DNA of 64,000 nucleotides from a bacterium (GTDB lineage Bacteria > 4484-113 > JAFGCY01), in NCBI GenBank assembly GCA_020440605.1, contig JAGRNT010000018.1, forward strand, positions 26,244 through 90,243, written 5' to 3'. Made by a program: the position numbers and the translations under genes. The notes under the pieces are model-generated. The model saw only the letters and a list, made by a program, of their open reading frames with translations, was not told where the DNA came from and made no database searches. This document shows, piece after piece, positions 34,196-43,777 of this stretch; position 1 is the stretch's first letter, and every line of letters begins with the position of its first letter.

Positions 34196-35016
34196 TGAAG
34201 CGGATGATCAAGTCAATCGTGGCCGGGCTGGCCGGCGGCCTGCTGCTGGCGAACCTGGCAACGGCCCAGGATGAGCTTGTCGGCAGGGAGCCGCAGCCCG
34301 TCGGCGACGTGGGCTACCAGACCTACACCGTGGAACTGCCGCACAGGGCCTGGACGATCGGCATGCAGCTGCATGACGAAAATGGCGAGACCAGCGAGCA
34401 GAGCATCACGGTGCTGGACGGCTTCGTGGCGGAGGCCATGAGCAGCCGCACGCGCGGATACCGGAAGGATGACGAAAGCTGGGGCCAGGCGGTGGCCTAT
34501 GGGTTCATGGTCTGGTTTGTGCCGGACGGCAAGCTTGGGGAATGGCAGGCGGGTGACAACTTCCTGCCCGGCTACTTTGACCCGCAGGGCCAGCCGCTCA
34601 TGAGCAGTGCCGCAGAGCGCACGGGGCCGCAGAACGGCAGGCCGGTGGAGGGATATCACGCAATGGACCAGGGCCGCCGCGCACTGCTGCTGGAGCATGC
34701 ACAGGAGCTGCGCGTGGACGGGCTGCACATCTTCATCTATGCACCAGGCTATCCGCGCATCGATCTGAGTGTTGACAAACTGGACTACCAGCACATCGTC
34801 AACGGCGTATTCAGCGAGGATGAGGACGTGCTGAAGGCCGAGGACATCCCCTTCGAGCTGGACAGGCTGGAAACCCCGAGCCATATCGCGGACATCGTGC
34901 TGTTCACGGCGGGCGAGGACCTCGGTTTCATCACTGCTGACGGGGTGCAGGTCGGGGATGAATTCTGGGCTGAAGCAGTGGAGGAAGTCGGGGAAGTGGA
35001 AGAAGTGACGAAGTGA
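34195..35016 (+). CDS. Secreted protein, second paralogue
   Basis: A 273-residue protein with a signal peptide (IVAGLAGGLLLANLATA before QDELVG). It shares with its neighbours GFMVWFVPDGKLGEWQAGD in the middle and LRVDGLHIFIYAPGYPRIDLSVDKLD toward the end. The last codons (EEVGEVEEVTK) run into the 8-bp GAAGTGAC repeat array, so the C-terminus is partly repeat-derived and acidic. It is coupled to the previous gene by stop-start overlap; the next gene is 222 bp away. Confidence 0.82.
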   Translation: MKRMIKSIVAGLAGGLLLANLATAQDELVGREPQPVGDVGYQTYTVELPHRAWTIGMQLHDENGETSEQSITVLDGFVAEAMSSRTRGYRKDDESWGQAVAYGFMVWFVPDGKLGEWQAGDNFLPGYFDPQGQPLMSSAAERTGPQNGRPVEGYHAMDQGRRALLLEHAQELRVDGLHIFIYAPGYPRIDLSVDKLDYQHIVNGVFSEDEDVLKAEDIPFELDRLETPSHIADIVLFTAGEDLGFITADGVQVGDEFWAEAVEEVGEVEEVTK

Positions 35017-35041
35017 CGAAGTGACGAAGTGACTTGGTGAC
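35002..35041 (+). repeat. 8-bp tandem array (GAAGTGAC)
   Basis: GAAGTGAC occurs four times in a row from 35002 to 35033 plus a variant. The stop codon of the preceding gene lies inside it. Related TGAC words recur at about 35187-35222, just before the next gene's ribosome site. Confidence 0.85.
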
Positions 35042-35238
35042 TCAATAGCCGCCGGACATCCAGGGCGGGGATTTCCCCGCGCAGGCAGCGAGGAACTTGT
35101 TTTGAGCTGTCCTGCAGACCGACGAGCACTTGTGTGAGGAGGCAGATCACACAGGGTGGGGATGTCAAACAGGCCGGCGGCGAAATCATGACTGACCAAT
35201 TGACTGTTTGACTTTGTGACTTACCGGAGGTGGACAAC

Positions 35239-36111
35239 ATGAAACTGACAATGATTCTGACAATTGCCGTGACTATGCTGTGTGCTGTCCATTCATCGGC
35301 ACTGGCCGAGGAGCCGGCCAAACCGTCTGGTGAGTTCCGCGAGATCTCCCCTGAGGAAATGGAAGCCAGGCTGGCTGGCCAGTGGTGGCGGCAGGCTGGT
35401 GAGATCGAGACCCCGTCTGGTGCCAGCACGGAGGGCACCTGGCTGATCAGGCTGGAGATGTTCGATGAGTCCGGCAAGCTGCTGTCACAGTCAGAGCTGT
35501 TGTCAAAGTCGAATTCCTTTGCCAGCAGCAAGACGAAGCTGGTGGCAGGACAGCAGGGGGTCGGGGACTTCACCACCCTGGCTGACTATCCGATGCTGCT
35601 GTGGGCTTTCCCGCCGCAGTATGACCAGGCCTTCCGTGATTACGGCCACCTGGACTGGCCCGCAAATCGCGACGGTGTGAAGGTCACGCGCGAGGATGGC
35701 ACGGAACTGGACCTGAGCCAGCCGCAGCTCAGCGAGGAGCAGTGCCGTGAACTGTTCACACAGATGCTCAGGCGGGCTGCCGTGCTGGAGTATGACGGCC
35801 TGCGGCTGTACATGTTCTCTCCGGTGGCAAGCAGCATCAACCTGCATCTGGACTGGACGGACCGCGCCGACGAACCCGAGGCCCTGCCACGTGACCCGCG
35901 GGAACGCGAAGCAGTGATCAGGGAGAAGGCCCGCCCCGCTGCGGACTTCACGCTCTACCTTAACGGCGGCCAATGGGCTGGCGGAGACTCGATGCAAGCC
36001 GGTGGTGAGTGGTCCAGCGGAGGCACGATTGCCGGTGGCGAATTCGCTGGTGGTGGCGATGTCGCCGGGACTGACACGGATGGCGGTGAGTGGGCTGGTG
36101 GGGAAGGCTAG
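35239..36111 (+). CDS. Secreted protein, third paralogue, with Gly-rich tail
   Basis: A 290-residue protein with a signal peptide (ILTIAVTMLCAVHSSALA before EEPAK). The body matches the two upstream paralogues (DYPMLLWAFPPQYDQ, LEYDGLRLYMFSPVASSINLHLD). The last 45 residues are a low-complexity tail of repeating GGEWAGG/GGEFAGG units (GGQWAGGDS, GGEWSSGG, GGEWAGGEG). Such tails can be flexible or surface-exposed. GGAGG 8 bp upstream fixes ATG 35239. The cluster ends at the following 559-bp repeat field. Confidence 0.82.
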   Translation: MKLTMILTIAVTMLCAVHSSALAEEPAKPSGEFREISPEEMEARLAGQWWRQAGEIETPSGASTEGTWLIRLEMFDESGKLLSQSELLSKSNSFASSKTKLVAGQQGVGDFTTLADYPMLLWAFPPQYDQAFRDYGHLDWPANRDGVKVTREDGTELDLSQPQLSEEQCRELFTQMLRRAAVLEYDGLRLYMFSPVASSINLHLDWTDRADEPEALPRDPREREAVIREKARPAADFTLYLNGGQWAGGDSMQAGGEWSSGGTIAGGEFAGGGDVAGTDTDGGEWAGGEG

Positions 36112-36670
36112 TCAGAATGAGAAGCAGAAGCAGAATGAGAATCTGACAATGTACCGGCGTCGCCCGGCAATGCCAGCATACTATCAGCGGTATTCGAGCA
36201 AGTAGTTCCGCGAGTGGATCTGCGATTGGCATTTTTCGTGTCCTTCTGCCTTCGTGACCCGATCATGGTTGCATGAACAGCCAAGCAACCAAGAGAGAGC
36301 CGCATGTTGCCAGGTTTGTCCAGCATAAGTACTTCGGCGCATTCACTTCATGGCGCGCGAAGCGCGCGCCGGTACGGTTTTTCCGGTACTCCCCCCATGG
36401 ATTTCTCTGCGGCTCTGCGTTGAACAGAACCTTCGCGGATTTCCTCATTGCCAGTCGAGCTCAGCGAGCCGTGGCATTCCATCAGACTACCGCTGAAGCG
36501 TGTAGCTCCGTTGTGCGGCCTAGGCCGCAGCTCCGTTGCCAGACTTACATCTGGCTTCCCGGCGGCAGGGTGCCGCCGCTACAAAGCAATAAAGACCGGC
36601 TGCTGGAAGCAGCCGCTACTGACAACTTATTCCTCTTTTCCCTTTGATCCCCGGTCCCCGGTCCCTGTTG
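36112..36670. repeat. Long intergenic repeat field
   Basis: No gene in this space. It holds a 6-bp CAGAAG/GAGAAT array (36115-36145), purine-rich words of the CACGAAGG and CGCAGAGA kind on the minus strand (about 36236-36260 and 36402-36440), a perfect GGCGCGCG/CGCGCGCC hairpin near 36352-36370, hairpins CCAGA/TCTGG (36539-36554), GGCGGCA/TGCCGCC (36561-36577) and GGCTGC/GCAGCC (36599-36615) each with GCTAC, and CCCCGGT heptamers (36649-36669). Confidence 0.75.
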
Positions 36671-36895
36671 TCAGACTTTCGTCTGGCCTCCGGGCTTGTT
36701 CAGGTAGAAGAACAGCAGCACCAGCCCGAGTCCCATCGGCAGGGCCAGCTGCATGGCGGTGAATTCCATCAGGTCCAGGCCCGCAGTGCCGTGCCGGTAC
36801 TCCAGCAGGAAGCGGATCCCGGTGTAGAGGATCAGCGCCGTTGCCAGGAGCAGCAGCCACCACTTGCGCTGGCGTGCCGGATCAAGCAGTGCCAT
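36671..36895 (-). CDS. Small two-pass membrane protein downstream of pyrC
   Basis: A 74-residue protein with two hydrophobic segments (WWLLLLATALILYTGIRFLL and MQLALPMGLGLVLLFFYL). ATG 36895 has an AGGAAG ribosome site 6 bp upstream and lies inside the last codons of pyrC, a 14-bp overlap suggesting coupled translation; an earlier ATG at 36922 has no such site. The last six residues (GGQTKV) and the stop are encoded by an intergenic hairpin repeat. The function is unknown; it is not a known pyrimidine gene. Confidence 0.7.
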   Translation of the reverse strand: MALLDPARQRKWWLLLLATALILYTGIRFLLEYRHGTAGLDLMEFTAMQLALPMGLGLVLLFFYLNKPGGQTKV

Positions 36896-38330
36896 CGGCT
36901 GCTTCCTCGCGCTCGATGCCATCCATCCCTGAATGTGTCACCCGTCCGCCGCAGATCGTCAGCACTGCGCGGCCCTTGCAGTCCCAGCCTGCAAACGGCG
37001 TGTTCCTGCCCTTGCTGCGGAACTGCTTCGGTTCCACCTGCCAGCTGGCCTCGGTGTCCAGCAGCACGAGATCCGCCACCTCGCCCGCGGCGATCCGCCC
37101 ACTGCTGAACTGCACCGGACGCGGCAGGAAGTCGCGCATCGCCTCCGTCGTCATCTGCGGAGTGCGGGCCTGGCGCCAGCTTTCGCACCTGCCGTTCAGG
37201 ATATCCGCCGGGCCGCTCGTCATCAGGCGCAGCACCTGCTCGAGCGTGATCTCGCCCGCCGCCGTGCTGCTGCCAACGACATGTTTCCCCAGCAGGCCGA
37301 AGCTGGTTTCGAAGCCGCTGAAGCCGAAGGGGGCCAGCTTCAGTTCCTGGCTCTTCTCGTCAAGCGTATGCGGCGCGTGGTCGGTCACCAGCGCATCGAT
37401 CGTGCCGTCGGCAATCCCACAGAGCAGCGCCTGCCGGTCGCGCTCCTCGCGCAGCGGCGGGTTGATCTTGGCCTGGGTGCCGTACTGCTCAATTGCCCTG
37501 TCCGTCAGGATCAGGTGGTTATGCGTCACGTCGCAGGTCACGAGCCCGGGCATGCCCTCCTGCTGTTCGCGCAGCTTGCCGAAGCGCACCAGCTCGAGCG
37601 CGCCGCGGCTGGCCATGTGCGTGACCTGCACCGGCATCCCGGTCTGGATCGCCATCAGCACCGTACGCGCCGTGCCGAGGTCCTCGCTCAGATAGTCAAT
37701 CCCGCTCTGGCCGAGCATCGCGCTTACCAGGCCCTCGTGCATCACGCCGCGCGCCAGCTCCACCACTTCCGTATGGATCAGGGCCCGGCTGCCGGGCAGC
37801 ATCGAGAGGAACTCGAAGGCGTGCATGAACACGTCGCTTCTGAGCGTATCGCTGCCGTCATCGGTGTAGATGCGCACGCCCGCGCTGTAGAGCGCCGCGA
37901 GATCCGCCAGCGCTTCACCGCGCCGGTTGAGGCTGAGACAGCCCGAGGGCGAGACCCGGCAGTAGCCGACGCGCTCGGCGCGGTCGCGGATGTAGTCCGC
38001 CACCGGCCCGCGGTCCACCGGCGGGTCCGTGTTGGGCATGCAGACCACCGTGGTGTAGCCGCCCGCCGCCGCGGCCGCCGTACCCGTGCGGATGTCCTCC
38101 TTCCAGGTCTGGCCGGGGTCGCGCAGGTGGCAGTGCAGGTCAGTGAAGCCGGGGCTGAGCAGCAGGCCCGCGCCGGGCACTGTCCGTCCGTCAAAGGTGT
38201 TGGGATCAATCGATCCGGCGGGGGCGACAGCGTGGATCCGGCTGCCGCTGAGATGCACGTCCGCCGGGCCGCCGAGCTGCGTGCCATCGAAGATTCGTGC
38301 GCCGTGGATCAGGATGTCCCTGTGCTTCAT
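36882..38330 (-). CDS. pyrC: Dihydroorotase
   Basis: A 482-residue class I dihydroorotase (amidohydrolase), which cyclises carbamoyl aspartate to dihydroorotate in pyrimidine synthesis. The metal-binding HxH is in TDLHCHLRDPG (H66, H68), further ligands sit in VTHMASRG and DVTHNH, and the catalytic Asp is in ALVTDHAPH. The CMPNTDPPVD and INPPLR motifs are standard. It is about 50 residues longer than typical, with an added C-terminal segment after ICGGRVTHSG. No other pyr genes adjoin it. TATAAT on the minus strand at 38371-38366 is a probable -10 box about 35 bp upstream. Confidence 0.95.
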   Translation of the reverse strand: MKHRDILIHGARIFDGTQLGGPADVHLSGSRIHAVAPAGSIDPNTFDGRTVPGAGLLLSPGFTDLHCHLRDPGQTWKEDIRTGTAAAAAGGYTTVVCMPNTDPPVDRGPVADYIRDRAERVGYCRVSPSGCLSLNRRGEALADLAALYSAGVRIYTDDGSDTLRSDVFMHAFEFLSMLPGSRALIHTEVVELARGVMHEGLVSAMLGQSGIDYLSEDLGTARTVLMAIQTGMPVQVTHMASRGALELVRFGKLREQQEGMPGLVTCDVTHNHLILTDRAIEQYGTQAKINPPLREERDRQALLCGIADGTIDALVTDHAPHTLDEKSQELKLAPFGFSGFETSFGLLGKHVVGSSTAAGEITLEQVLRLMTSGPADILNGRCESWRQARTPQMTTEAMRDFLPRPVQFSSGRIAAGEVADLVLLDTEASWQVEPKQFRSKGRNTPFAGWDCKGRAVLTICGGRVTHSGMDGIEREEAADGTA

Positions 38331-38365
38331 CTGCTGCTGCCTTCCGGGCCTTGCGGGCCTGCCAG

Positions 38366-38371
38366 ATTATA
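38366..38371 (-). promoter_or_regulatory. -10 box (TATAAT) upstream of pyrC
   Basis: A consensus TATAAT on the minus strand lies about 35 bp upstream of the pyrC ATG, inside the short gap between the Omp85-like gene and pyrC. A matching -35 box is not obvious. Confidence 0.5.
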
Positions 38372-38384
38372 GGCGATGCAGCTC

Positions 38385-39920
38385 TCAGAACTGGCTGCCG
38401 AAGGCCAGGCCCCAGGAGTTGTCACTGCCGTCCCAGGCCTGCCCGACCCAGCCGCCGACCTTGAAGCCGCCGTAGATCGGCAGCTTGAACAGGCCGCCCA
38501 CGCCCCAGGAATTCAGTGATTCCATTTCATTCAGGTTCTCACCGATGAAGCCGTTGTCGCTGAACACGAAGGCCTCGTAGTTGCGCGACTTGTCCAGCGT
38601 GCAGCGGTACTCCACCCGCGCCCCGACGAACTTGGTGGCGGCGTATGTGTCGTAGGTATAGCCACGCACATTGCCGGCACCTCCGGCGATTTCCTCATAG
38701 GCCCAGGGCACCTTGCCATCGGCGAGATCCGCCTGCAGCTGGACCGCGATGCTCGCCGTGTCGAAGAATTCGCGGATGTCATGCTCAACGCCGATGCCCG
38801 GCTCCAGCTCGGTGCGGGTCTGCGGCCCGGCGATGTTGTGGACAGGGATGTAGCGGCGCAGGTCCAGACGGAAGCGCTGTGAATCGAAGTTGCCGAAGGT
38901 CTTCGAGGCCCGCGCGCTGTAACTCCAGCCCTTCTTCGGCAGGAAGGTGGAGTCGCGCTCCCCGCTGTTCCATGTCACATAGGTTTCCACGCCATTGCCG
39001 GTCGGGGAGAAATCGCCGCGCGGGGCCAGCCCGCTGCCATTCGGGTTGCCGGCATAGACGAAGCCCTCATGCTTGAACACTCCGGCACCCACGCCCCAGC
39101 TGCCCGGGAGCTTGCCCAGCGGGGCATCGCCGTTGAAGCCGTAGGCATAGTCCACGCGTGAGACCCGGGTGCGGATTTCTGCCACCTCACCGGCCGTGTC
39201 ACGCTTGCGGGTGCGCCAGCTGTTGGCCACGCTCGCGCTATAGCTCTCGGAGTTGCGCCCGCCGTTGAGCGTATTGTCCGTGAAGCTGAAACTGCCGTAG
39301 GGATCGTCGGTCTCCTTCAGGGCTACTCCCAGGCTGGCGGAAAGGCTCTTGTTGCTGTCGTCGTAGTAGAAGTCGTTGTAGCGCACACCGACGAGCGTTC
39401 CGGCCAGGCCGGTATAGCTCGGCTCCGGGATCCAGTTCTGCGGACTCTGGGAGCTGTAGCGGATGTCAATATTGACACTGCCGTCCTTGTTCTCCCAGAC
39501 CTGCCAGCTCAGGCTGGAGAAGATCTGGCGGCTGTAGGCCTGCTTGGCCAGGCGCACGAAGCGCTCCTCAATGTAAGGTGCACCCTGGGGAATCTGCAGG
39601 ATCAGCGTGGCCAGCTCGGGTTGGAGATGCCCGGTATGCTCCACTACACGTACATCGGCGATGAAGTGCATCCGCCCTTCTTCATAGGCGTCGGCGTACT
39701 CGCGCAGGTCCTCCGCGGTGAGGTAGGCCAGGGCCTGCGGATCGATCAGCTGGAAGATGAACTGGGGCAGGACATCCAGCACATCGGCGGGAATGTCCTC
39801 ATAGCGGATCGCATGCGCCGGGCGCGCGCAGCAGAGCATGCAGACGAGCACGAGCACTGCCAGCGTGGCTATGGATCCAGCCCTGATTGCCTCTTCCTCC
39901 TGGAACAGCGATTCTAGCAT
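38385..39920 (-). CDS. Omp85/BamA-TamA-like outer-membrane beta-barrel
   Basis: A 511-residue protein with signal peptide (LAVLVLVCMLCCARPAHA), a short N-terminal periplasmic part with one POTRA-like unit (LATLILQIPQGAPYIEERFVRLAKQAY, about 100-150), and a barrel of alternating strands (YNDFYYDDSNKSLSASLGVAL and so on). The IAGGAGNVRGYTYD segment about 90 residues from the end fits the conserved VRGY/F motif of Omp85 loop L6, and the chain ends in Phe. Omp85 proteins insert or export proteins. With only one POTRA-like unit this is nearer to the short FplA/two-partner-like or patatin-less group than to BamA itself. Confidence 0.85.
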   Translation of the reverse strand: MLESLFQEEEAIRAGSIATLAVLVLVCMLCCARPAHAIRYEDIPADVLDVLPQFIFQLIDPQALAYLTAEDLREYADAYEEGRMHFIADVRVVEHTGHLQPELATLILQIPQGAPYIEERFVRLAKQAYSRQIFSSLSWQVWENKDGSVNIDIRYSSQSPQNWIPEPSYTGLAGTLVGVRYNDFYYDDSNKSLSASLGVALKETDDPYGSFSFTDNTLNGGRNSESYSASVANSWRTRKRDTAGEVAEIRTRVSRVDYAYGFNGDAPLGKLPGSWGVGAGVFKHEGFVYAGNPNGSGLAPRGDFSPTGNGVETYVTWNSGERDSTFLPKKGWSYSARASKTFGNFDSQRFRLDLRRYIPVHNIAGPQTRTELEPGIGVEHDIREFFDTASIAVQLQADLADGKVPWAYEEIAGGAGNVRGYTYDTYAATKFVGARVEYRCTLDKSRNYEAFVFSDNGFIGENLNEMESLNSWGVGGLFKLPIYGGFKVGGWVGQAWDGSDNSWGLAFGSQF

Positions 39921-39922
39921 GC

Positions 39923-39950
39923 AAAGGCCCGGCCACAGGGGACCGGGCCT
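39923..39950 (-). terminator. Terminator after the giant lipoprotein gene (minus strand)
   Basis: On the minus strand AGGCCCGG (39950-39943) pairs with CCGGGCCT (39932-39925) across a 10-base loop and is followed by a short T run. It lies between the 1148-residue lipoprotein gene and the Omp85-like gene. Confidence 0.65.
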
Positions 39951-39976
39951 CGTGCATCACTTGTGTACCAATCGGG

Positions 39977-42900
39977 CTACCAGCCCAGGTAGTAGGTTCC
40001 CTTGAGCGTCGCATGGATGTTGTCCGTTACTGCAACGCCCCAGGTGCCGCCGATCATCTGCAGGGCCACTCCGTTCACGCTGCGTGTGGAGATTTCGAGG
40101 CTGGCGGGCCAGACGAAGCCGCGGGAGTCGCAGCTACGGTTGACGCGCACCCCTGCGGGAGTGGCAAAGATCACAGCCGGCTTGCCGTCCATCATCGCCA
40201 GCTCCGGCGCGACGGACTTGACACTCATGCCCTCGCTCAGTACTTCGATCCAGGCATTGTTATCCTGACGCGCCAGCACGCGGGCTCTGTTATCAAGTGC
40301 CACCCGGGCGTCCAGCGTGGACACCACGAGGTCGTCCGTCTCCATGATGTCGATCGCGAACTGCTGGTCCTCACCGACGATCGTGAAGTAGGGACCGCTC
40401 CAGGCCGAACCCTGCGCATCATCCGCGCTCATCCAGCGCAGGCTGCTGGGGCCGGACCAGACCGCAGTGGGCTTGCCCTTGTAGAGCGTGGCGGCGAGGC
40501 CGGTTTCATAGACCGCGATACTGTTGTCAATCACCGTCTCGCTGCCCCAGCTGGCACCGCTGTCACTGCTGACACGGCAGGCCAGTCTGGCACTGCCGTT
40601 GATGTAGAGCGCGGCAACACCCGTGCCTCCGGTGGGCACCATGTCGCAGTCATGCCAGGTGTTGCCTGTCGTGATCACAACCGGAGTACCCCAGGCAGTG
40701 CCGCCTGCATCCGTGGCCCGCAGGAACTTGATCTGCGACATCCCGAGGTTGTTGTCAACAGAGGAGTAGATGACCGCGGGACGGCCGTCCACCATGTACA
40801 TCCGGGCCTCGCCGAAGTCCTCCACATCCGTCTCGGCGGAGATGTTCTGCACATCAGTCCAGGTTCCCCCGCTGGCGGAGTCGCCATAGAAGTAGTCATG
40901 CCAGTAGAAGTCATCGATCACCAGACCCGGCGCACCGCTGAAGTCCAGCATGTTGACATTCTTCGCACCCCAGCTGATCACGTAGCTCTCCGCCCAGGCC
41001 GGACCAGCACTGACGGTGATCGTGACGGTATGCGTATCCTGGGAGCCATCGTTGTCAGCAGCCCGCAGACGGATGTCGTAGGTTCCGGCGTTGAGGAAGG
41101 TGGCCGTCGGCATCACATCATCCAGCACTTCATCATCCACTGCATCTCCGGTGATGTCCCACAGCGACCAGGCGATGCTGCCGTCGGAGTCCGAAGTCCC
41201 GCTGGCATCGAAGCTCACATCCAGTGGTGCCGTGCCGCTGAGCGTGCTGGCAGTGAATGTCACATTGGGATCCCGGTTGACGGGCGTGTAGTAGATGAAC
41301 TCAGGCATGGCAGTCTCTCCGCCGACTGAGGCCGAGATACTGAAATCCGAGTTCTGCGTTGCCGTGTTGAGGATCGTCATGCTGCCGCCGCTTTCGCTGG
41401 CCTGGTTCGTGTCACTGATCGTGAAAGTTGCGCTGCCGGTCACACTGCCGCCACCTACTTCATTGACCGTCAGCCCAACCACGGCTCCGCGCTTGATCAC
41501 ATAGGGGCTGGCCATCGTACCCAGCCCGCTGATCACATCCCCACCGTTGTTGACAACGAAGGTGTATTCCTTCGGCGCATTTGACAGCACGAAAACGCAT
41601 GGAATGGCCGCCCGTCCGTCGAGCTCACCCTGGCCCTTGAATGATCCCGTCGCGGCCAGATCCACGGTGAAGGAACCATCCGCACTGAGATTGATCTTCG
41701 TCGGCTCATCCGTGCTGAAGCTCCCCTCGCTTGTCTGGTCCGTGAATTCGTCATACATCGCCAGCTTGTAGCTGCTTCCCGGATCAACCACATATGGGTT
41801 GCCGCCGGTGCCGAAGCCCGAGACCGGTGGAGTGCTCGGGTCCAGGCGTACGAGTGGTGCGGGATTGATCGTGGCGCGGAAAGTCAGGCTGCCGGAAGCA
41901 GTGCCGTCATAGTTTGCCTCCACCGTGAATGCTCCAAGAGTCATGGTATCCACGCTGAGCAGGCCGTTCGCATCAATGCTGTCACCCGCCGGAGAGGTGA
42001 CCGTATACATCGTGTTGGCGTGCGATGTCACATCGCCGTCCACTGCATCCTGCAGTCTGAGCTGGATCATGTCCCCCAGGTTGACAGCATACGGGTCCGC
42101 GGCGGTGCCGCTGCCAAACAGGGCCTGCGTGGTGCTGGCCGGATCGATCGACAGCACGAGGCTGCTGGGTGTGACCTGCACGCTGTAGTGCAGGGTATTG
42201 GAGCTGTTGCCACCTTCGTCAGCACTCACACTGAAGGCCGAAGCATCACCCAGTCCCACATCAATCTGCCCGGCGCCGAGGGAGCTGACCTGCGGATTGC
42301 CCGTGACCGTGTAGGTGGCCGAGCTCGTCACGTCGCCAGCCAGGCTGTCTGTAGCCTTCAATTTGAAGGCGACACCTTCGGCAACGATGTAGGGGTTGCC
42401 GGAAGTTCCGCTGCCGGAGATCGGCGCTGGTCCACCGGTGCTGTCATGTTCAATGGTCAGCACGCTGCTCGTCAGGCTGGCCTGCACGGCATTGCTGGGG
42501 GTGCCGAAGTCCGTACCGTCCGTGGCCCGGACCCAGTAGTGATTGCCTCCCGTCAGGGCCGGGCTGGCACTGAAGGCCAGCCGGTCCGCGGAGGAGTTGC
42601 CCGTTGCATCCGCGAGCGCAACCGTCATGGCATTCGTTTCATTGCCCGGTGCAGCATCATTGGCAGCGGGGTAGTCCGCGATGTCAGAGCTGGTGAAGAT
42701 GCTGTAGCCGGTGATGGAATTGCCGAAGCTGGCACCGATCGGCGAAATGTCAGAGATGTTGATCTCATCGTTGCCATCGCCGTCCACCACGGATTCCACA
42801 TCAGCTTCGGCAAAGGGACCGCTGGCACCGAAGTTGATGCCCAGCGGAGTGAGATCAGAGATACTCACGAGGCCGTTCTGGTCATAGTCGCCGGGGTTGT

Positions 42901-43423
42901 AGAGGAACCACTCCAGACTGGAGCCATTCAGCACCAGCGAGGGGGCAGCACCAGCCTGAGCGGAGATCGAGGCAGCATCACGCATCGCGCCTGCTTCCAC
43001 TGGCTCAAACTCCAGCCTGGCCAGCAGATGCCTGCCGTTGGCAGCCTGGCTGTCCTGCGGCCGGCTGAGGATGCTGCCCAGCTGCAGCACTCCCGGTTCC
43101 AGCTCGGCAATCAGGTCGAGCGTTGCCGTGCCACCAGGCAGGCCGCTGATTTCTCCCTCGCTGTAGCGCCACTTCTGCGGATCATAGCGCAGCTCGACAT
43201 AGGCCGCCCTGAGCTCGTGCATGTCCTGCAGTTCGAGGCTGAGCCTGCCGCCATCCTGCAGGAGCGTCAGAGCAGCACTGCCCGGGGCTTCCGGCAGGCC
43301 ATCTTCCAGCAGCACGGCACTGAAATCCCTGCCGCCGGATGTTGAGTTCAGCTGATTGTCATTGCTGCCGCAGGAAACCAGCAGCAGTAAGGGGAGCAGA
43401 ATTCCCAGTGCGTGTCTTTTCAT
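39977..43423 (-). CDS. Giant lipoprotein: cohesin-like, dockerin-like, Ig-like repeats, PKD, propeller
   Basis: A 1148-residue lipoprotein, lipobox LLVSC (C18). Order of domains: cohesin-like sandwich about 50-150 (LRAAYVELRYDPQKW, LLARLEFEP); two dockerin-like calcium loops in 178-200 (DYDQNGLVSISD) and 214-234 (DGDGNDEINISD); an FnIII-like segment; four Ig-like repeats, each opening with GSGTxxNPYxV or a variant; one PKD domain; then about 340 residues of repeats (GxPAVxYSS, SQIKFLRATDAGGTAWG) forming a probable beta-propeller. It is paralogous over its whole length to the gene at 44922. SD GGAG precedes the ATG. Predicted outer-surface; no enzymatic motif. Confidence 0.88.
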   Translation of the reverse strand: MKRHALGILLPLLLLVSCGSNDNQLNSTSGGRDFSAVLLEDGLPEAPGSAALTLLQDGGRLSLELQDMHELRAAYVELRYDPQKWRYSEGEISGLPGGTATLDLIAELEPGVLQLGSILSRPQDSQAANGRHLLARLEFEPVEAGAMRDAASISAQAGAAPSLVLNGSSLEWFLYNPGDYDQNGLVSISDLTPLGINFGASGPFAEADVESVVDGDGNDEINISDISPIGASFGNSITGYSIFTSSDIADYPAANDAAPGNETNAMTVALADATGNSSADRLAFSASPALTGGNHYWVRATDGTDFGTPSNAVQASLTSSVLTIEHDSTGGPAPISGSGTSGNPYIVAEGVAFKLKATDSLAGDVTSSATYTVTGNPQVSSLGAGQIDVGLGDASAFSVSADEGGNSSNTLHYSVQVTPSSLVLSIDPASTTQALFGSGTAADPYAVNLGDMIQLRLQDAVDGDVTSHANTMYTVTSPAGDSIDANGLLSVDTMTLGAFTVEANYDGTASGSLTFRATINPAPLVRLDPSTPPVSGFGTGGNPYVVDPGSSYKLAMYDEFTDQTSEGSFSTDEPTKINLSADGSFTVDLAATGSFKGQGELDGRAAIPCVFVLSNAPKEYTFVVNNGGDVISGLGTMASPYVIKRGAVVGLTVNEVGGGSVTGSATFTISDTNQASESGGSMTILNTATQNSDFSISASVGGETAMPEFIYYTPVNRDPNVTFTASTLSGTAPLDVSFDASGTSDSDGSIAWSLWDITGDAVDDEVLDDVMPTATFLNAGTYDIRLRAADNDGSQDTHTVTITVSAGPAWAESYVISWGAKNVNMLDFSGAPGLVIDDFYWHDYFYGDSASGGTWTDVQNISAETDVEDFGEARMYMVDGRPAVIYSSVDNNLGMSQIKFLRATDAGGTAWGTPVVITTGNTWHDCDMVPTGGTGVAALYINGSARLACRVSSDSGASWGSETVIDNSIAVYETGLAATLYKGKPTAVWSGPSSLRWMSADDAQGSAWSGPYFTIVGEDQQFAIDIMETDDLVVSTLDARVALDNRARVLARQDNNAWIEVLSEGMSVKSVAPELAMMDGKPAVIFATPAGVRVNRSCDSRGFVWPASLEISTRSVNGVALQMIGGTWGVAVTDNIHATLKGTYYLGW

Positions 43424-43777
43424 CCAGAACTCCAGAATCTATATGTGGATCACTGCAGCGCAGTCATCCCGGATCAGGATTGTGCGGCGACATTCCCGCA
43501 GCTGCAACCGGCATGGTACCAATCAAGGCAAGTGCATTCCTGAAGCAATGCATCCCTCAATACCGGTAGTTTTGGAGACGCAGGCTCCTACTCTAGCATC
43601 GGCCACGGGGAGTCAGATACCCGCCTGGCTGCTCAATTCCCTCGTATGCCTGCCACCACAGCAGCAGTTTGCGCAGCATCTGTTTTGAATCCCCCGCAGC
43701 CGGGTAACACGAACGGTTTGGAAAATCCAGGCCAATCAAATCCGGTACAGCTTCAAGACCGGCCAAAGGAGAATCCA

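Noticed and set aside
43424..43777. Riboswitch (c-di-GMP type) in the 354-bp leader of the 43778 lipoprotein gene.
   Set aside because: I looked for the conserved GEMM core and paired stems and found neither; the space otherwise shows nothing identifiable.
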